Below, piece after piece: positions 1-11,854 of a stretch of DNA of 64,000 bases. The notes under the pieces were generated by a model that did no database searches, was not told the DNA's origin, and worked only from the letters and a program-made list of their open reading frames with translations. The translations under genes and the position numbers were made by a program. Source of the DNA: Eunapius fragilis (lineage: Eukaryota; Porifera; Demospongiae; Spongillida; Spongillidae); NCBI GenBank assembly GCA_963681505.1, contig OY811988.1, positions 4,751,107-4,815,106 on the forward strand. The letters are read 5' to 3'. Every line of letters starts with the position of its first letter. Position 1 is the stretch's first letter.

Positions 1-2352
1 CATGTCCTGAGCTCCACTGAGTAACTAGCACAGCTATATGTTGTCTCTTGATAACCAGCCGAGGGTTTTTTCAACAATCTGTGTCCACAGACGCTTCACA
101 AACGCTGTACTTGGAATCGTGGAATATCCATTGCCGTACGGTACATGTAATCAAAGCACGTGACTTCGATTTATTCATGACTAAACAAACGAAAAGTAAC
201 CGTTTTGTTCTCTCACCAGAAAATATGTCTAGATATAAACTAAACACGTATAGAATGTCCAGTGATTCCTCTTTACGAAAAGGTAAGTTTCATGCCCAAC
301 TATCAGGCGTTTTTTCGAGAAAAATTGCTTGCCGTTTGAGCGCTTCATAATATCCATAATATGACCATGACCTGCGCGGAGTTAGTAGGTAAAAAAATAA
401 CACGCCTTGACTGTGCGCATATATCTTATCTAGTACAGAAATGAATGTAGAAATGCTTAAAAGATTTTCCTTCTTTTATTGCAAGTTTTTTGTGATAAAA
501 ATAAAATTAAGAACATAAACCACATTTTAATGAGCTCCTTCATTGATCAGGAACTAAGAATACCGTAAATGTTATACGGTTCTAATTAGAAAACCTAATG
601 TCCATCTCGAAACAGCCGTGAATTGACAATTCAGTGGACCACGTGACGCGTTTCGAATCCAGGTTTCTTCTACCTATGGTTTGTGTGACCGTGGAATTTA
701 TCCCATAATCATTGGTGCAATGAATATGCTGTGCTCTTGACAACAGACAAGAGCCTGTCGACCTTGTTGTGGATACATTGACATGTTCTCTGCATGAAGG
801 GTGTTAAATCGGGCGTGGATAGACTTCACCCACTGATCACCTAGGAGACCAAAGCCTGCACCCGTCCGCCTTGCCCAAGGGACAGTACATGTATGCAGGC
901 CTGGAGTACCATTTTCATGGATATACCTCTGGCAATATAGGTACATCCATGAAACAGCAAGGACACTACAACTGAAGGCTTCAAATCACCTGACCATACA
1001 CGTCAGGGGCATTTTTAAGTGTGGGGGGGGGGGGGGGGGGGGGGTAAGGCTATGAATATATAATGAGTGGGCGTGGTATATGTACGCAAATGAACGGCTC
1101 GTTGATAGCTACTGCAACGGTCACACTGACAGTTAATTTAAATAGTCCAAATTTGTTCATCCTGTTTTCTTTACTTGTACAAAACAGTTAGCTATGGGTT
1201 TCAAGTCAAGTGAAGTAATGAATAATAATTCTGCCCGGTAAAGTTGGGGGGGGGGGGGGGGGGGGGGGGGGGAGGGGGGGTAAATTCCCCCACCCCCGGT
1301 TCCGCCGCCGCTGCATGTGGTGCACATTAATGCCCTACATGGGAGCTCCAATGGCTGGCACAGGAGCTCCAGACAGTGATCCAGGATAGCTGATTTGTTC
1401 AATCTGCTAAGGGCATATCAGGTGGGTGGTGTGGTGGTGCAATTCCTTTGACGGTTGCAATAATAATATCTCAGTGGTTGTTGTCGATGTGGTAGTGTCA
1501 GCTTGTGCCTCTTTTGGATAACATACATGCGCATTAAGAAAACTTACTATACAAGCTCACGATGATATGGATGTTCTTAGCATGAGCCTCCCACTTAGTG
1601 GTTGCGTGGAGCTGTAGCAAGTGATAGGTCTGTCCATGATCTGCTCGCACAAATAGGTTATACAAGGGAGGACAATATTAATATCAATGATTATGGCTCT
1701 AAGAGACATTCTTTGCACACTGAACATTGATAGAATGCCCTCCTTTTCTTCCCCTTAGCCACTAGAAGGCGTCCACAGACTCTACAACGTTTCTGGAGCT
1801 GGTCTCTGTGGCGTTCCATCTAGGCTATGTGACCGAATAAAGCAACAAAGCCGCATTATTCATAGAAAAGCAAAACCGTTTATCGCGTGGTGAAAAAAAA
1901 GTGTGGCTTCATGTTATTGTATGCCTAACTTTGTGTAGTTGACGATGCGGCATGCTGACCTTCTTGAGAATTTGTCTGTGCTTGGTATTTTCGGCCTAAA
2001 GTATAAAGATTGCGATATGAAGAGTGCGCACATGTACTACGATGATACCCCATTTAAATGCGATGGTTTAACAGGCATTTGGTGATAAAATGAACATGAT
2101 AACAGCTCTCTTAAAAAGCGCCGTTATAATGAGGTGGTGGATTTTCTTGGTTTACGGTATAGTCTAATTATGGACTAATGTCCAACCGCAGAGGGCTGTG
2201 ACTCATAAATGTAGCAGATACGATAGCATACCAGATACAGAAATGGGTCTTCACATTACGTAACATACAGTACATCAGATATTGGTACATACATGAAACA
2301 ATATGTTTTAAATACGATACTTTGACGGTACAGAAACGGATTTTTGGCTGTC
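1..2352. other. Left edge, no gene recognised
   Basis: I see no convincing gene here. There are two long poly-G runs (about 1022-1044 and 1246-1279) and AT-rich sequence. On the minus strand at 698-946 an 82-codon frame contains GLLGDQWVKSIHARFN, which looks like a piece of an old transposon-associated protein, but it is too short to name. Confidence 0.4.
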
Positions 2353-2939
2353 TACACAGCCAAATTGTTACAATCTGTAGCAGGAATGATATATATATCA
2401 ATATGCATCAGATTGATAGTCAATATGTCTCAGATATGATAGGCAGCCACAATCTGATACAGATTCTTCTGACAATGTGACACAGACTGAAGCTACATTA
2501 TGGTTCATATATTCAACAATCCGTAGCGGAATGATTGACATACTTCTAACATATTGAATACATGCTGTGACAGTTATGAGTAATATTCTTATTTGGAATA
2601 ATGCACCTATCTAGGGGCTTCACCAAACATTCGATTATTTTTCACGTAGCGCATGACGAAATACAAATAAGTAGGCGTCTCTTCTGCTCCAGGTCCCGCA
2701 TTGTACGTGCATGAAAGAATTTGTAATCTATGGGGTGGGGCATTCCAATCGTAAAATTTCCCCTCCCCTCTTCATCCTGTGCCCGCACTGGGAGGAGTGG
2801 GAGAGGCGGTGCAAAGATACTCGATGTATAAAATATTATGGCATACGGATGATATATAAGATATAAAAGTTGCAGCTGATATATGGGATGATAAATGATG
2901 AAGTCAAGACCGATGATGTGAACACTGTCGACAGCAAGG

Positions 2940-3151
2940 CTAAGATGAATAAGGGTCACCATGTACATCTTCTGGAAGTGGTGATAGGTGTGAGTACTCA
3001 GCAGGGCCAACAATGGAATCCTCTTCCTGCAGGGCTGCTGCTAGTTCTTCATCGCTAGGCTTTCCATTGGTATATAGTTCATATTGAGCCACTGCTGGAA
3101 GCCCTTGTAAGTGTTGTGCTTGCTAGTCAGAACAGTTCGACAGTATTTACG
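2940..3151 (-). pseudogene. Relic last exon of the transposon accessory gene
   Basis: Read on the minus strand, a splice acceptor (AAATGCAG) at 3152-3159 precedes an exon beginning RKYCRTVLTSKHNTYKGFQ. This aligns with the last exon of the intact accessory gene at 16593-16832, which has RTYLRTHDDARKNTYKAFE. Shared features are RT.L, NTYK.F..WL and a following Y..G.P. A 2-bp insertion at the TATATA after NMNY shifts the frame. Reading past it gives an acidic tail ending in PYSS and a TAG stop at 2940-2942. The other four exons of the gene were not found here. Its survival beside the transposase remnant argues that the accessory gene travels with the element. Confidence 0.6.
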
Positions 3152-3476
3152 CTGCATTTAGGAGAGATTATGTATGTACTACACACGGTAAAATATGCAC
3201 TCAAACAGCAAAACTTACGAAAATGGCTACATGTGAAGGGAAACTGGTAATCACATCCCTGTTCACCTTTAATACGGGTAAAAATTTTTCAACAAAAGCT
3301 TCACACTTCAGATTTCTCCTCTCCCACCTCCCTCCTCCACTCCATCACATCACCTGAGCTCCATTACACCTTCCCATTATCACTCCTTTACATCTCTTCT
3401 CTGTCACCTCCCTCCTCCATCACATCACCTGAGCTCCATTACACCCTCCCACTATCACTTCATTACATCTCTCCAG

Positions 3477-3873
3477 TTTGGAGGGCTGCCGTACTGGTGC
3501 CCAGGCAGGTCCAGACGCCATCTTGTCTGAGGTGTGGGCCACAGGAATGGCTCGGCCTGATGGCTCACTGCCATGCAGCACAGGTGAGTATGATGTCATG
3601 AGCATGTATGATGATGTCACATGTATACAGTGATGTCATAGGTATGTAGGATGAACATGCAGGTATGTGTCATGTCATGCTTACGTTTGTACACATGGTA
3701 GGTTGGTCCACACTGGTTGACAACCATGTAGATAGCAACCAGAGAGATGCACCAGAGTTGCTATGGTCTCAGAGCTGCGGTGGTGGGGACCATTTGGAAT
3801 ACCCTACTGTATGGCACATGACAGGGCATCAGGATGTGGCGGCCATAGATGACTTCTATGTCCCTGCACTTTG
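3477..3873 (+). pseudogene. Two unexplained spliced exons inside the relic transposon
   Basis: Two exon-like segments occur between the accessory and transposase remnants: 3477-3583 (CTCCAG acceptor, GTGAGT donor) and 3702-3873 (acceptor TAG at 3699-3701). The join at phase 1 makes a glycine codon and keeps one open frame: LEGCRTGAQAG... through ...WSTLVDNHVD... to ...IDDFYVPALC, then a poly-C run. Nothing in the intact transposase or its partner matches. C/T-rich repeats before the first exon resemble introns of the host gene at the right edge. They could be captured host exons or part of another transposon protein; I do not recognise the family. Confidence 0.35.
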
Positions 3874-4084
3874 CCCCCCCCCCCCCCCCCCCCCCCCCCT
3901 TCCCCTTTCATATCCCCTCACAATACCCTGCCCCCCCCCCTCCATACACACACATCCCTGCTCCCCCCTAACACATGGATCCCTGCTTCCCTAACACATA
4001 GGGGATGTATCCATCTACACACCAGTGATATGTGAGGGGGTGGGAGTGATGTACCCATCTACACACCAGTGATGAGTGAGGGGT

Positions 4085-4519
4085 ATGAGTGATGTACTTC
4101 ATAGAAGCTGTCACATCACAGTTTGAGGTAAGACTTGAAGAGACTTTTCCAACATACATTTTCACTCAAATTCAGATGCAGTATGGTATCTTGCTAGCTA
4201 CGTTCAAGTGTAATGATGGCAGTGTTCACTGCCTTGTTCAAGGCTTTCAAAAGCTGGAGACTGCAGATGGGCAGGCTGTTAAGAATTCATATGACTGCCC
4301 TCTTCTTGAACTCAGCCGAGCAACCTTCTGTACTCCAAGCAGCAATGTCAGACGTGTGCAGTGTCACTTGTTCATGAATGCAGTGATTCGTGTGTGTGTC
4401 TGGAGACCACAGCAGTGGACAACGTTGAAAGAGAAGAGGTCTCAATCCAATCCAAACTGTTGTTCAAGCATGATTGGCAAAATTATCTGTATTGTTATAA
4501 TGTTTATTGCGCACTCTAA
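4085..4519 (+). pseudogene. Relic 3' exons of a Plavaka-like transposase
   Basis: The penultimate exon remnant ends at 4127 (YFIEAVTSQFE, donor GTAAGA). The last exon starts at 4176 after the acceptor TTCAG. It reads YGILLATFKCN...VQGFQ, aligning with FGVLLTTCKST...IQGFQ of the intact transposase, and continues with SYDCPLLELS against HHDCPIFELT. A frameshift follows, after which the other frame reads QNYLYCYNVYCAL then TAA (4517-4519), matching the intact C terminus RNYMYCYNVYC. It is clearly homologous but dead. The upstream exons have been lost from this relic. Confidence 0.7.
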
Positions 4520-5876
4520 TTAGAAAATCTATTCATTACATATATATAGATAACTACATAAACATTACCTTATTAGGAAAATTCTATTACAAGCACTATG
4601 TGAATAGCTATATAAACAATGCCTTATGAGGAACTCCTATCTCTGATACGGTATGTAAGTCATTATGAAACATATTGATACAAAAATCTGTTACAGGAAG
4701 TACGAACAATTTGCGCCAGATTGTTACTCTACATACTTTGGTACATATTGATATCATACTTTGTATCATATTGATATCATATTTGGATCATATTGTATAC
4801 ATTTTGAGTCAGGAATGGACGAGTTGCGCGTAAGGTACAAAGAATTTAATCATCCTTAATTACATCCGGACTGCTACTGTTTGAACGGAACTCAACGTGT
4901 AATACCGCCATGCTTGGGAAACCTTGAGGAATAAACAGCTGCTATACCTGGCACATGGTGCCGAGTATGTGACAACAGCAAGTCCGGTGATCCAAATGCC
5001 TCCTTTCATGGATTCCCTACTAACCTAGAAAGGTGGCTATCTATCTAGCTTACCGTGTTTAACTTACAGCCAATTAAAGGATGTAAAGCCTCACCATCGC
5101 GTTTGCTCCATCAGACATTTTCCAAATAGCAAAGCGAATAACAACCCCGAAACTACTCTCGGGAATAGGTTATCCTCCCCCCCCCCCCCCCCGCGAGCTA
5201 AAAACCGAGAGGTCAATAAGCAGCTAATTCGACTATAGATTCTCTATTGTCAACGTTAGTAACATCGGCACCATCAAGCATGCAGCAATTCTGTGACAAC
5301 ATTCACCTTTAAACAACCTCGAGCTCCACTTTCTGTAGCTGATTTCGGAGAACAACTAGTGAGCGACTATCAAGTGTATGAGATGCCCAACAATGTTGAC
5401 GATGCCTCACAGTCTGGCGCATTACCCATCGATGGGTTCAATCTAACTCCCTTTAGACTGAATCATTAGTAAATGCTCCAGTGCATGTAACTCCCCGTCT
5501 AGAAACTCAAAATACTTCCAGAAACGAATATGCACCTACAAAGATTAACTTTAGGATCGAACACGATGATTGCCTAGTTAGAGTGTATACTGGGTTCATA
5601 TTTGTTTGGCCTTCTACAACTTCCTTGTTCCAGTTGTTATTGATCTGCAGTTTTGAGAGTCAAAGGAGGGCGCTCCTGTACGGAATTGAAAAACGAAAAA
5701 TAGATCCAGAAAATCAACAGTTTATGGCGTTGGTGAAGCTAAGGCAAATATCATGACTAAACGTCACCGTTCCTTGGGCTGACAACTTTAAGACATAGAG
5801 ACTAGCAGTCCGGACGTGACGTCACGTTCAATCAAATGTTTAATCAACATTCCATCGCTTACGCGCAACTGGTCCA
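4520..5876. other. 3' flank of the relic element
   Basis: AT-rich sequence with repeated short motifs of the type TTGATAC/AATCTGTTAC near 4640-4800, similar to subterminal repeats of the intact element. A poly-C run lies near 5180. No gene was recognised. Confidence 0.4.
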
Positions 5877-5969
5877 TTGCAATTTGGCTGTGTAGTGGCT
5901 ATCAGTGATACACGGAGTCGACGCTCAAGTCTATCGCGCGGTTTTCAACCAACCTACTCTAATATATCT

Positions 5970-6776
5970 ATGGTGATGGCAGCCACTCAGCAGATGGACG
6001 TGGACTACAGCCACTTTGACGCTAGAGCCTATCTCGATTACTACTACAGCGAGCTGTCATCGTTTAGTGACGTTCTTGCCGAATACCCCCGCTTTTTCTC
6101 CCGGTTTTCAGCCAACAGTCTCTCCGTGTTGAACGTGGGAGGCGGACCAGATCTCCTGTTGCCCATCTACATGGCAGAGAAGATACGCGAGTACGTGCAT
6201 TCAGACTACGTGAAGAGCAACAGAGACGAAGTGGAGAAGTGGGCAAGTGCCGACCCCACCGCATTTAGCTGGCGGGAGCACGTGCGGCAATGTCTAAGAC
6301 TGGAGGGAAGAGACGTCTCAGAAGAGGGTATTGCGGCACGAGAGAAGCGTATGAGGAGCGTATTCAAGGCCTCCGTTGCCTGTGACATTTTTGAAGAACA
6401 AGTCGTACCACCCGAAAGCACTGGTCCGTACGATTACGTCATTTGTACGTGCGTCCTTGACGTTCTGTGCACTTCCGTGGCATCACTGGCCACGTCCGTG
6501 AGACGCCTCGCCGCTCTTGTGAGGGAAGGCGGCTACCTTCACATCGAGATGGGTTACGACACAGAAGAAGTAAGTAGCTCAGCGAACTACCGTGTTGGGG
6601 ACTTCGTCTACAAGAAATTGAAGGGTGTGAGATTGCCTACAATCTTAGAAACTATCAGTGCAGCAGGACTCTCTGTAGAGCATCAATTCTCGTATACGGA
6701 AGAATACGATAACGTAACGGCCTACAAGGACCAAATAATAATGATTATTGGTAGAAAAATTGCAGTGGAAAAATAA
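5970..6776 (+). CDS. NNMT/PNMT-family methyltransferase, copy 1
   Basis: This is a predicted SAM-dependent small-molecule N-methyltransferase of the NNMT/PNMT/TEMT family: 268 residues, intronless, close to the family's usual 260-280. The N terminus has DARAYLDYYYSEL. Motif I is LNVGGGPD at 54-61. The NNMT-type SDY...N..E..KW acidic/ribose-binding block lies at 78-91, and AFSWREHV..CLRLEG at 98-113 matches the family's W-rich segment. YDYVICTCVLDVLC at 155-167 and EGGYLHIEMG at 186-195 complete the fold, and NYRVGDF at 206-212 is the usual late motif. The start is the ATG of MVMAATQQ because that context is shared with copies 3 and 4; the frame stays open upstream to 5877. Copy 1 alone has D instead of S after the glycine motif. 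The natural substrate is unknown. Confidence 0.85.
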   Translation: MVMAATQQMDVDYSHFDARAYLDYYYSELSSFSDVLAEYPRFFSRFSANSLSVLNVGGGPDLLLPIYMAEKIREYVHSDYVKSNRDEVEKWASADPTAFSWREHVRQCLRLEGRDVSEEGIAAREKRMRSVFKASVACDIFEEQVVPPESTGPYDYVICTCVLDVLCTSVASLATSVRRLAALVREGGYLHIEMGYDTEEVSSSANYRVGDFVYKKLKGVRLPTILETISAAGLSVEHQFSYTEEYDNVTAYKDQIIMIIGRKIAVEK

Positions 6777-6867
6777 GGACTTGTGTTGAAAATGGTGCAA
6801 TTGTATGACTTTGGCCTTTGACGTTACACATTTCTTTGCATGCTGCCTTGAATGACATGCATGTCAT

Positions 6868-7852
6868 GCTCCGGTTATCATGACCCCTGGCTCCTTGGTG
6901 TTATCATGACCCCTTGTTCCTTGATGTTATCATGACCCCTTGCTCCTTGGTGTTATCATGACCCCTTGTTCCTCATATTCATTCTTAGCCAATTGCATAT
7001 ACTCCCCTCCAGGGTTGTTCCAGCAACTTCTCTGACCTTTGTGGTCTATGAGTACCTATCACATCTTCTGCTAAGGGTTGGTGTTATCATGACACCTTGT
7101 TCCTTGGTGTTATCATGACCCCTTGTACCTTGATGTTACATGACCCCTTGGTGTTATCATGACACCTTGTTCCTTGGTGTCATCTTGACCCCTTGTTCCT
7201 TGGTATTATCATGACCCCTGACTCCTTGGTGTTATCATGACCCCTTCCTCCTTGGTGTAATCATGACCCTCACTCCTTGGTGTTATCATGACCCCTGGCT
7301 CCTTGGTGTCATCATGACCCCTGGCTCCTTGGTGTTATCATGACCTCTCACTCCTTGGTGTTATCATGACCCCTGGCTCCTTGGTGTCATCATAACCCTT
7401 TGTTCCTTGGTATTATCATGACCCCTTTTACCTTGGTGCTATCATGACCCCTTGCTTATTGGTGTTATCATGACCCCTTGCTCCTTGGTGTCATCATGAC
7501 CCCTGGCTCCTTGGTGTCATCATGACCCCTTGCTCCTTGGTGTTATCATGACCCCTTTTAAATGGTGCTATCATGACCCCTTGCTTATTGGTGTTATCAT
7601 GACCCCTTGCTCCTTGGTGTCATCATGACCCCTGGCTCCTTGGTGTCATCATGACCCCTGGCTCCTTGGTGTCATCATGACCCCTGGCTCCTTGGTGTTA
7701 TCATGACCCCTTGCTCCTTGGTGTTATCATGACCCTTTGTTCCTTGGTGTTATCCTGACCCCTCGCTCCTTGGTGTTCCTTGGTGTTATCATGACCCCTC
7801 GCTCCTTGGTGTTATCATGACCCATGGCTCCTTGGTGTTATCCTGGACCCAA
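6868..7852. repeat. 25-26-bp minisatellite after methyltransferase 1
   Basis: About 38 imperfect units of the type TTGGTGTTATCATGACCCCT plus a short variable spacer, beginning about 90 bp after the stop codon. The same array follows copy 2 at 24213 but is absent after copies 3 and 4. It has no coding sense. Confidence 0.9.
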
Positions 7853-8537
7853 ATGTGAGTAAGCTTTATCGGCTGTAGGTGCATGGTAATCACAGGGACT
7901 TGCTCTCATATTTAGTGCGATTGTTGCGGATCTGTTTCATACTTTCATCATTAGTGTGAACATCTACATGCTTACATGCATATTTTACATACTTTGTGTT
8001 CAATTTTTTTTTACAAAAAATTTTTTACACATCTGAACCTGCGGCAGCAGGTTCAATATAGGATTGATTGAGGGTTGATGAATGTCATTAAAAAAACGTA
8101 ACCCGCGTCTAGAGGAACAACGGTGAATCGGATCGCTTATCTCTTTGCGCGGCGGAATGAGAGCACAACGATCTACAGTTCTATGTTTGTTCCGTGTCAT
8201 AAAACGGTGTGGTTATAGAGAAATTAACAATTTCCTGTTTAGCGTGCCCAGTCCTAAAATAATTCTTGGTCGTCGTAGTCGTCTTCTAATTCTTCTTCTT
8301 AGGAAGGTATAACTCGAGCTACGAACGGTTTTGAAGAACGGCAATAGTACCAATCGCTTTGAAATTTACCGGCACGTTATCCTATCATGTCATATAAACG
8401 CATATCACATCTAGAAAGAAACTACAGCGAAAAAGACCCTTATGCGGTAGTATGTTCTATATAGGAATTGGTATCTAGCAAGTGATTAACGCTTTAAAAG
8501 ATTTATTTTAATTAATAATGTTTTATCACAAGAGTCC

Positions 8538-8726
8538 CGAAAAGAATAAGGCATCTGTACGTGACAGCTACAAGGCCGATCCCGAAAAAAGAGGCCTCTG
8601 TACACAAGGCCAACCCTAAAATGAAGGCCTCTGTACTCGGCAGCTGCAACGCAGGAATTGATCTGCTGAGAGGCAGAAAACCACGATGAGAACCGCGCTA
8701 CTAAAAGGCAGAAATACGAGATGTAA
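8538..8726 (+). pseudogene. Decayed KA-repeat reading frame, copy 1
   Basis: Translation shows KASVRDSYKADPEK, then frameshifted pieces ASVHKAN and a final RAT KRQKYE. The same repeat is longer in the second element (12419-12906). I associate basic repeats of this kind with the N-terminal part of sponge transposon or helicase proteins, from memory and unverified. The frame is broken several times. Confidence 0.5.
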
Positions 8727-10304
8727 GGGATCTGCATAATACCATTCTCTTCACATGTAAAGCATGCATGTCCTTCGTGACCTGTGTATTGAATATTAGG
8801 GTGCCATGTTAATCTGATGTACAAAAAGGCTTCCTTATCTGATGTACCAAAGGCTATACATGTAGTCTACATGTTAGGGCCTGTCTGCCTGTGCATGCAA
8901 CTGTGTATGAATTTAATTGCTGTTGCAAGGGCTGAGTACTAGGTGAAATGAAATTTACTGCAACCATATCTTTCTCCCATATAACTACTCCTTGTATATC
9001 AACCTTGTAATTGCTAGCTCAAAAGGCTGTACAAGTCCCCCACTGCCAGCAGCAGCAACACTGCCACCGGCGCTAGCTGCACTGCCCCCTACCCCCCACC
9101 ACCAGCAGAAACAGCAGCACTGACCCCGTCACTACCACCACTAGCTGCACTGCCCCCTACCACCAACAGAAGCAGCAGCAGAAGTACTGCAGGGAATAAT
9201 TTAACCGGTATCGCATCGCATTTTGCGATGTCATTTTGACTAGATGCGAAGCAACTTTAAAAGTTTGTCGCAGAAAACTGCGATGCGAAGTTTGAATGTT
9301 TCAAACACGTACTATAGCTTGCAGACAGCAAACACATGCTACGTGAAGCGTCTAATATAATATCTATGTGCATGAAGCGAGAAACGATCGATAAGGAGAG
9401 TGTACGATACATGTAATTATTCATAGGTGTGATTGATTGTTTACTCGCGTGATCCCGCAAATGACTGCACGAGTCTAAAGGTGGTCTAAAGTTGTAGTTC
9501 CAGGAACAATTTATTTATGCCTTTAAACGATTACCGCCGAGATACGCACATCTGCGTCAAAAATGTGTTTACCATTACTAATGAATTCTTCCAGACCCTT
9601 TGAAAAATTATACCAATTAGAAGTCACTCATGTTCACCGCTTCAGATTATGTTGTTGAAACCCCTTCCAGCTACCTAATAAGATTCCTCTGCTGCCTCAT
9701 TTAGTTGTTTATGGACAACTTTCTTAAAACAAATATATTCCGACGTTAATCAGTTAAAATAGGCGTATATAATAGTTTTTATGTGCATCTATATACATGT
9801 ACCTGTAAATCCAATCATTGTGAACATTGCAATAACATATACTGTACATTTATGTCATGAATTCTAAATGGTCTAAAATGTTATGCTACATCACTGCCTA
9901 CATGTACAGTACATGAACAGTTAGTATCACACATCTCCACCCCGAAAAAAAATTGCTATACAACTGAACCGAGTTGCTAATCAACTTAGACTTTGAATAG
10001 CAAAATTGCTATTCAATTTTTACAAAGTAAATTATTCCCTGTACTGCCACCCTTGCACACCACATGGTCAGAACCTGGCAGGAGAGGAGGCTGGGGAGAA
10101 GGATGCAGCCGCCGTTGAGAACAAGGCCAGTTTGTACACTATATAAAAATAGTTATAATTATCATTATTATAGTTTATTAATATTGCACTAAGAGATAAA
10201 GTCACGGGTGGACATGGATCGTCCTATAATTGTAGTATTTATTGACCTTACCAAAGTTCGATTATTCACTACGACAGTCTGAGGGAGAGAAAAAAACTTA
10301 TGAA

Positions 10305-10599
10305 ACAAGTAAATAAAAACATTCTCTAACGAGAAAGTAGTTGGTATATAGGATTGACCAATGCTGGTGTAAAAAGCACGGAAACAAGAGTGACAGAAAT
10401 TTGACTGGAAAATTGAAATAGGCCTATATTTAGCACACTCACATTATAAGAGTGCATGTCTGAGTAATGGGCTAAATATAGGCCTATTTCTATTTTCCAG
10501 TCAAATTTCTGTCACTCTTGTTTCCGTACTTTTTACACCAGCATTGGTCAATCCTATATACCAACTACTTTCTCGTTAGAGAATGTTTTTATTTACTTG
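10305..10599. repeat. 295-bp terminal palindrome of Helitron-like copy 1
   Basis: Arms of about 135 bp: the left begins ACAAGTAAATAAAAACATTC and the right ends in its complement, with a centre around 10450. The pairing is almost perfect, so the single strand would fold into one long hairpin. The arms contain AGGCCTATATTTAGC and its complement. Confidence 0.9.
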
Positions 10600-10734
10600 T
10601 TACACAGGAATACGCTACTTGTGGCGCCCAATACAGCGGCAGCATTGCCCAGCTGGAGTGCAATGGACACTCTGGAGAAGGAATGAAGAGGGAATGGTGG
10701 TCATGTGTAATAGTCTGCTGATGCCTGCCATTAT

Positions 10735-11854
10735 CACTAAGCAAACTGAGAGCATGCATCATGGCCAAGGGTACCAGAAGTCTGAATTGCAATTGGGACA
10801 AAATGGTGAGGCCAGCGGGACAGCAGAGCGTACTTCTGTTGAAACCAAAGTGAAACAGGAGTATTTTTAGAGTAGGGCCGAAGGCCTCATAGGGCTTACA
10901 TGTGGGGCTATGTCCACCTCGTACTGTTCCCGCCGGGAAAATTATGGCTTGCGCACGGGGGTTTGCGACATATATTTTGTGGGCAGTAGATTGAAATGAT
11001 GATGTCATGCCCTTAGCAACCAACTATATCGACCTTGGTTATAGAGAAGCCCCTCTTGTCGATAGCTCCATAAAATGTTGCAGTAATCTCTCCTCCTCAA
11101 AATAGAGTTATGATTAATCCGGTATAAACCGTAGCGAGCAGTACTAACTGTCAGTCAACTTCAATTCAGAAATACACATCGCTGGCCCAAAACAATGTGC
11201 TACATGCACATACTTGATTCAGTTAGTACTGGTGTAGCCTCGTCCCCAGGCCGTCAATTAAAGTTTAGGTCTTTTTTCCTAAACTTTAATTGACGGCCTG
11301 GGGAGGAGGCTAGTACTACTGTCGTCTTTTGGAATAGGCCTAACTCAGAAAGGAAACTTTCTTAGGGTTGGGACTTGGAAAACTCGGTTGTTCTGAAGCG
11401 CGGAGGGGTACGCTTTCACAAGCCATAACTTGCCGTAGCGATATAACTGCATGTGACACGAGGATTTAGTAAAGCTGTCTCTTTTTGTCAGTTTTAAGCT
11501 TTTAAATAGTAGAACTCCACTTTTGTACTCGAAGCTCACGATTCTTAGCCCTGATTGTCAAGGACGTTGCTAAGTGCATGGCATCATCATTTCAATCTAC
11601 TGCCCACGAAATATATGTCGCAAACCCCGTGTGCAAGCCGCTAATTTTCCCGGGAACAGTACGAGGTGGACATACCCCTAAGCCCTATGAGGCCTCAGCC
11701 CTACCCTAAAATAACTCCTATTTTCCGCAACTCACTTTGCTTTCAACAGAAGTACGCTCTGCATGCTGTCCCGCTGGTCTCACCATTTTGTCCCAATTGC
11801 AATTGAGACTTCTGGTACCCTTGGCCATGATGCATGCTCTCAGTTTGCTTAGTG
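10735..11854. repeat. Foldback repeat, unit A
   Basis: Inverted arms of about 286 and 289 bp (10735-11020 and 11566-11854), beginning CACTAAGCAAACTGAGAGCA and ending with its complement. They enclose 545 bp with a small hairpin MITE. The same structure recurs in unit B (25481-26575). No transposase or clear target duplication was seen. It may be an old foldback element that was duplicated with its unit. Confidence 0.75.
11224..11318. repeat. Hairpin MITE, GCCTCGTCCCCAGGCCGTC type
   Basis: A 95-bp near-perfect palindrome with TAGTACT/AGTACTA at its ends and a TTTTTT-rich loop. A diverged counterpart sits at 25953-26048 in unit B. It would fold into a stem of about 42 bp. Confidence 0.85.

Larger units (their letters stand above)
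2355..5892. mobile_element. Relic CACAG-type DNA transposon
   Basis: The left end reads CACAGCCAAATTG (2355-2367) and the right end CAATTTGGCTGTG (5880-5892), a perfect 13-bp terminal inverted repeat. Both ends are flanked by TA (2353-2354 and 5893-5894), a probable 2-bp target duplication. The first ten bases equal those of the intact element at 15477-23298. Inside are the last exon of the small accessory gene on the minus strand and the last exons of the transposase on the plus strand, in the same relative order as in the intact element. Most of the transposase is missing, so this is an internally deleted, non-autonomous relic. It ends 77 bp before the start of the first methyltransferase gene. 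Confidence 0.7.
8032..10599. mobile_element. Helitron-like element, copy 1
   Basis: Starts TCTGAACCTGCGGCAGCAGG, a small 5' palindrome, directly after an A. It ends in a long palindrome whose last bases are TTACTTG before a T. The first 390 bp, a decayed KASVRD/YKADPEKK frame, a CCACCA-rich stretch and the end palindrome are shared in the same order with 11925-14228. Unit B has no element at the matching place (after TTTACACA near 25324), although about 20 bp there also differ. The 5'-TC and A/T target fit Helitrons; the 3' CTTG does not fit the canonical CTRR. No helicase frame is present, so it is non-autonomous. Confidence 0.5.

Noticed and set aside
6064-6421. Antisense frames of 66-71 codons within the methyltransferase genes
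   Set aside because: They recur in each copy only because the sense gene is conserved. No signals of their own.
6868-7852. CRISPR-like array of about 25-bp repeats
   Set aside because: Units are contiguous and degenerate, there are no unique spacers of constant size, and the genome is eukaryotic. It is a minisatellite.
10518-10870. Frames spanning the foldback arm (ATCGAQYSGSIAQLECNG...)
   Set aside because: Present in units A and B but also partly within the Helitron palindrome in A. They have no family match and look like duplicated non-coding sequence.
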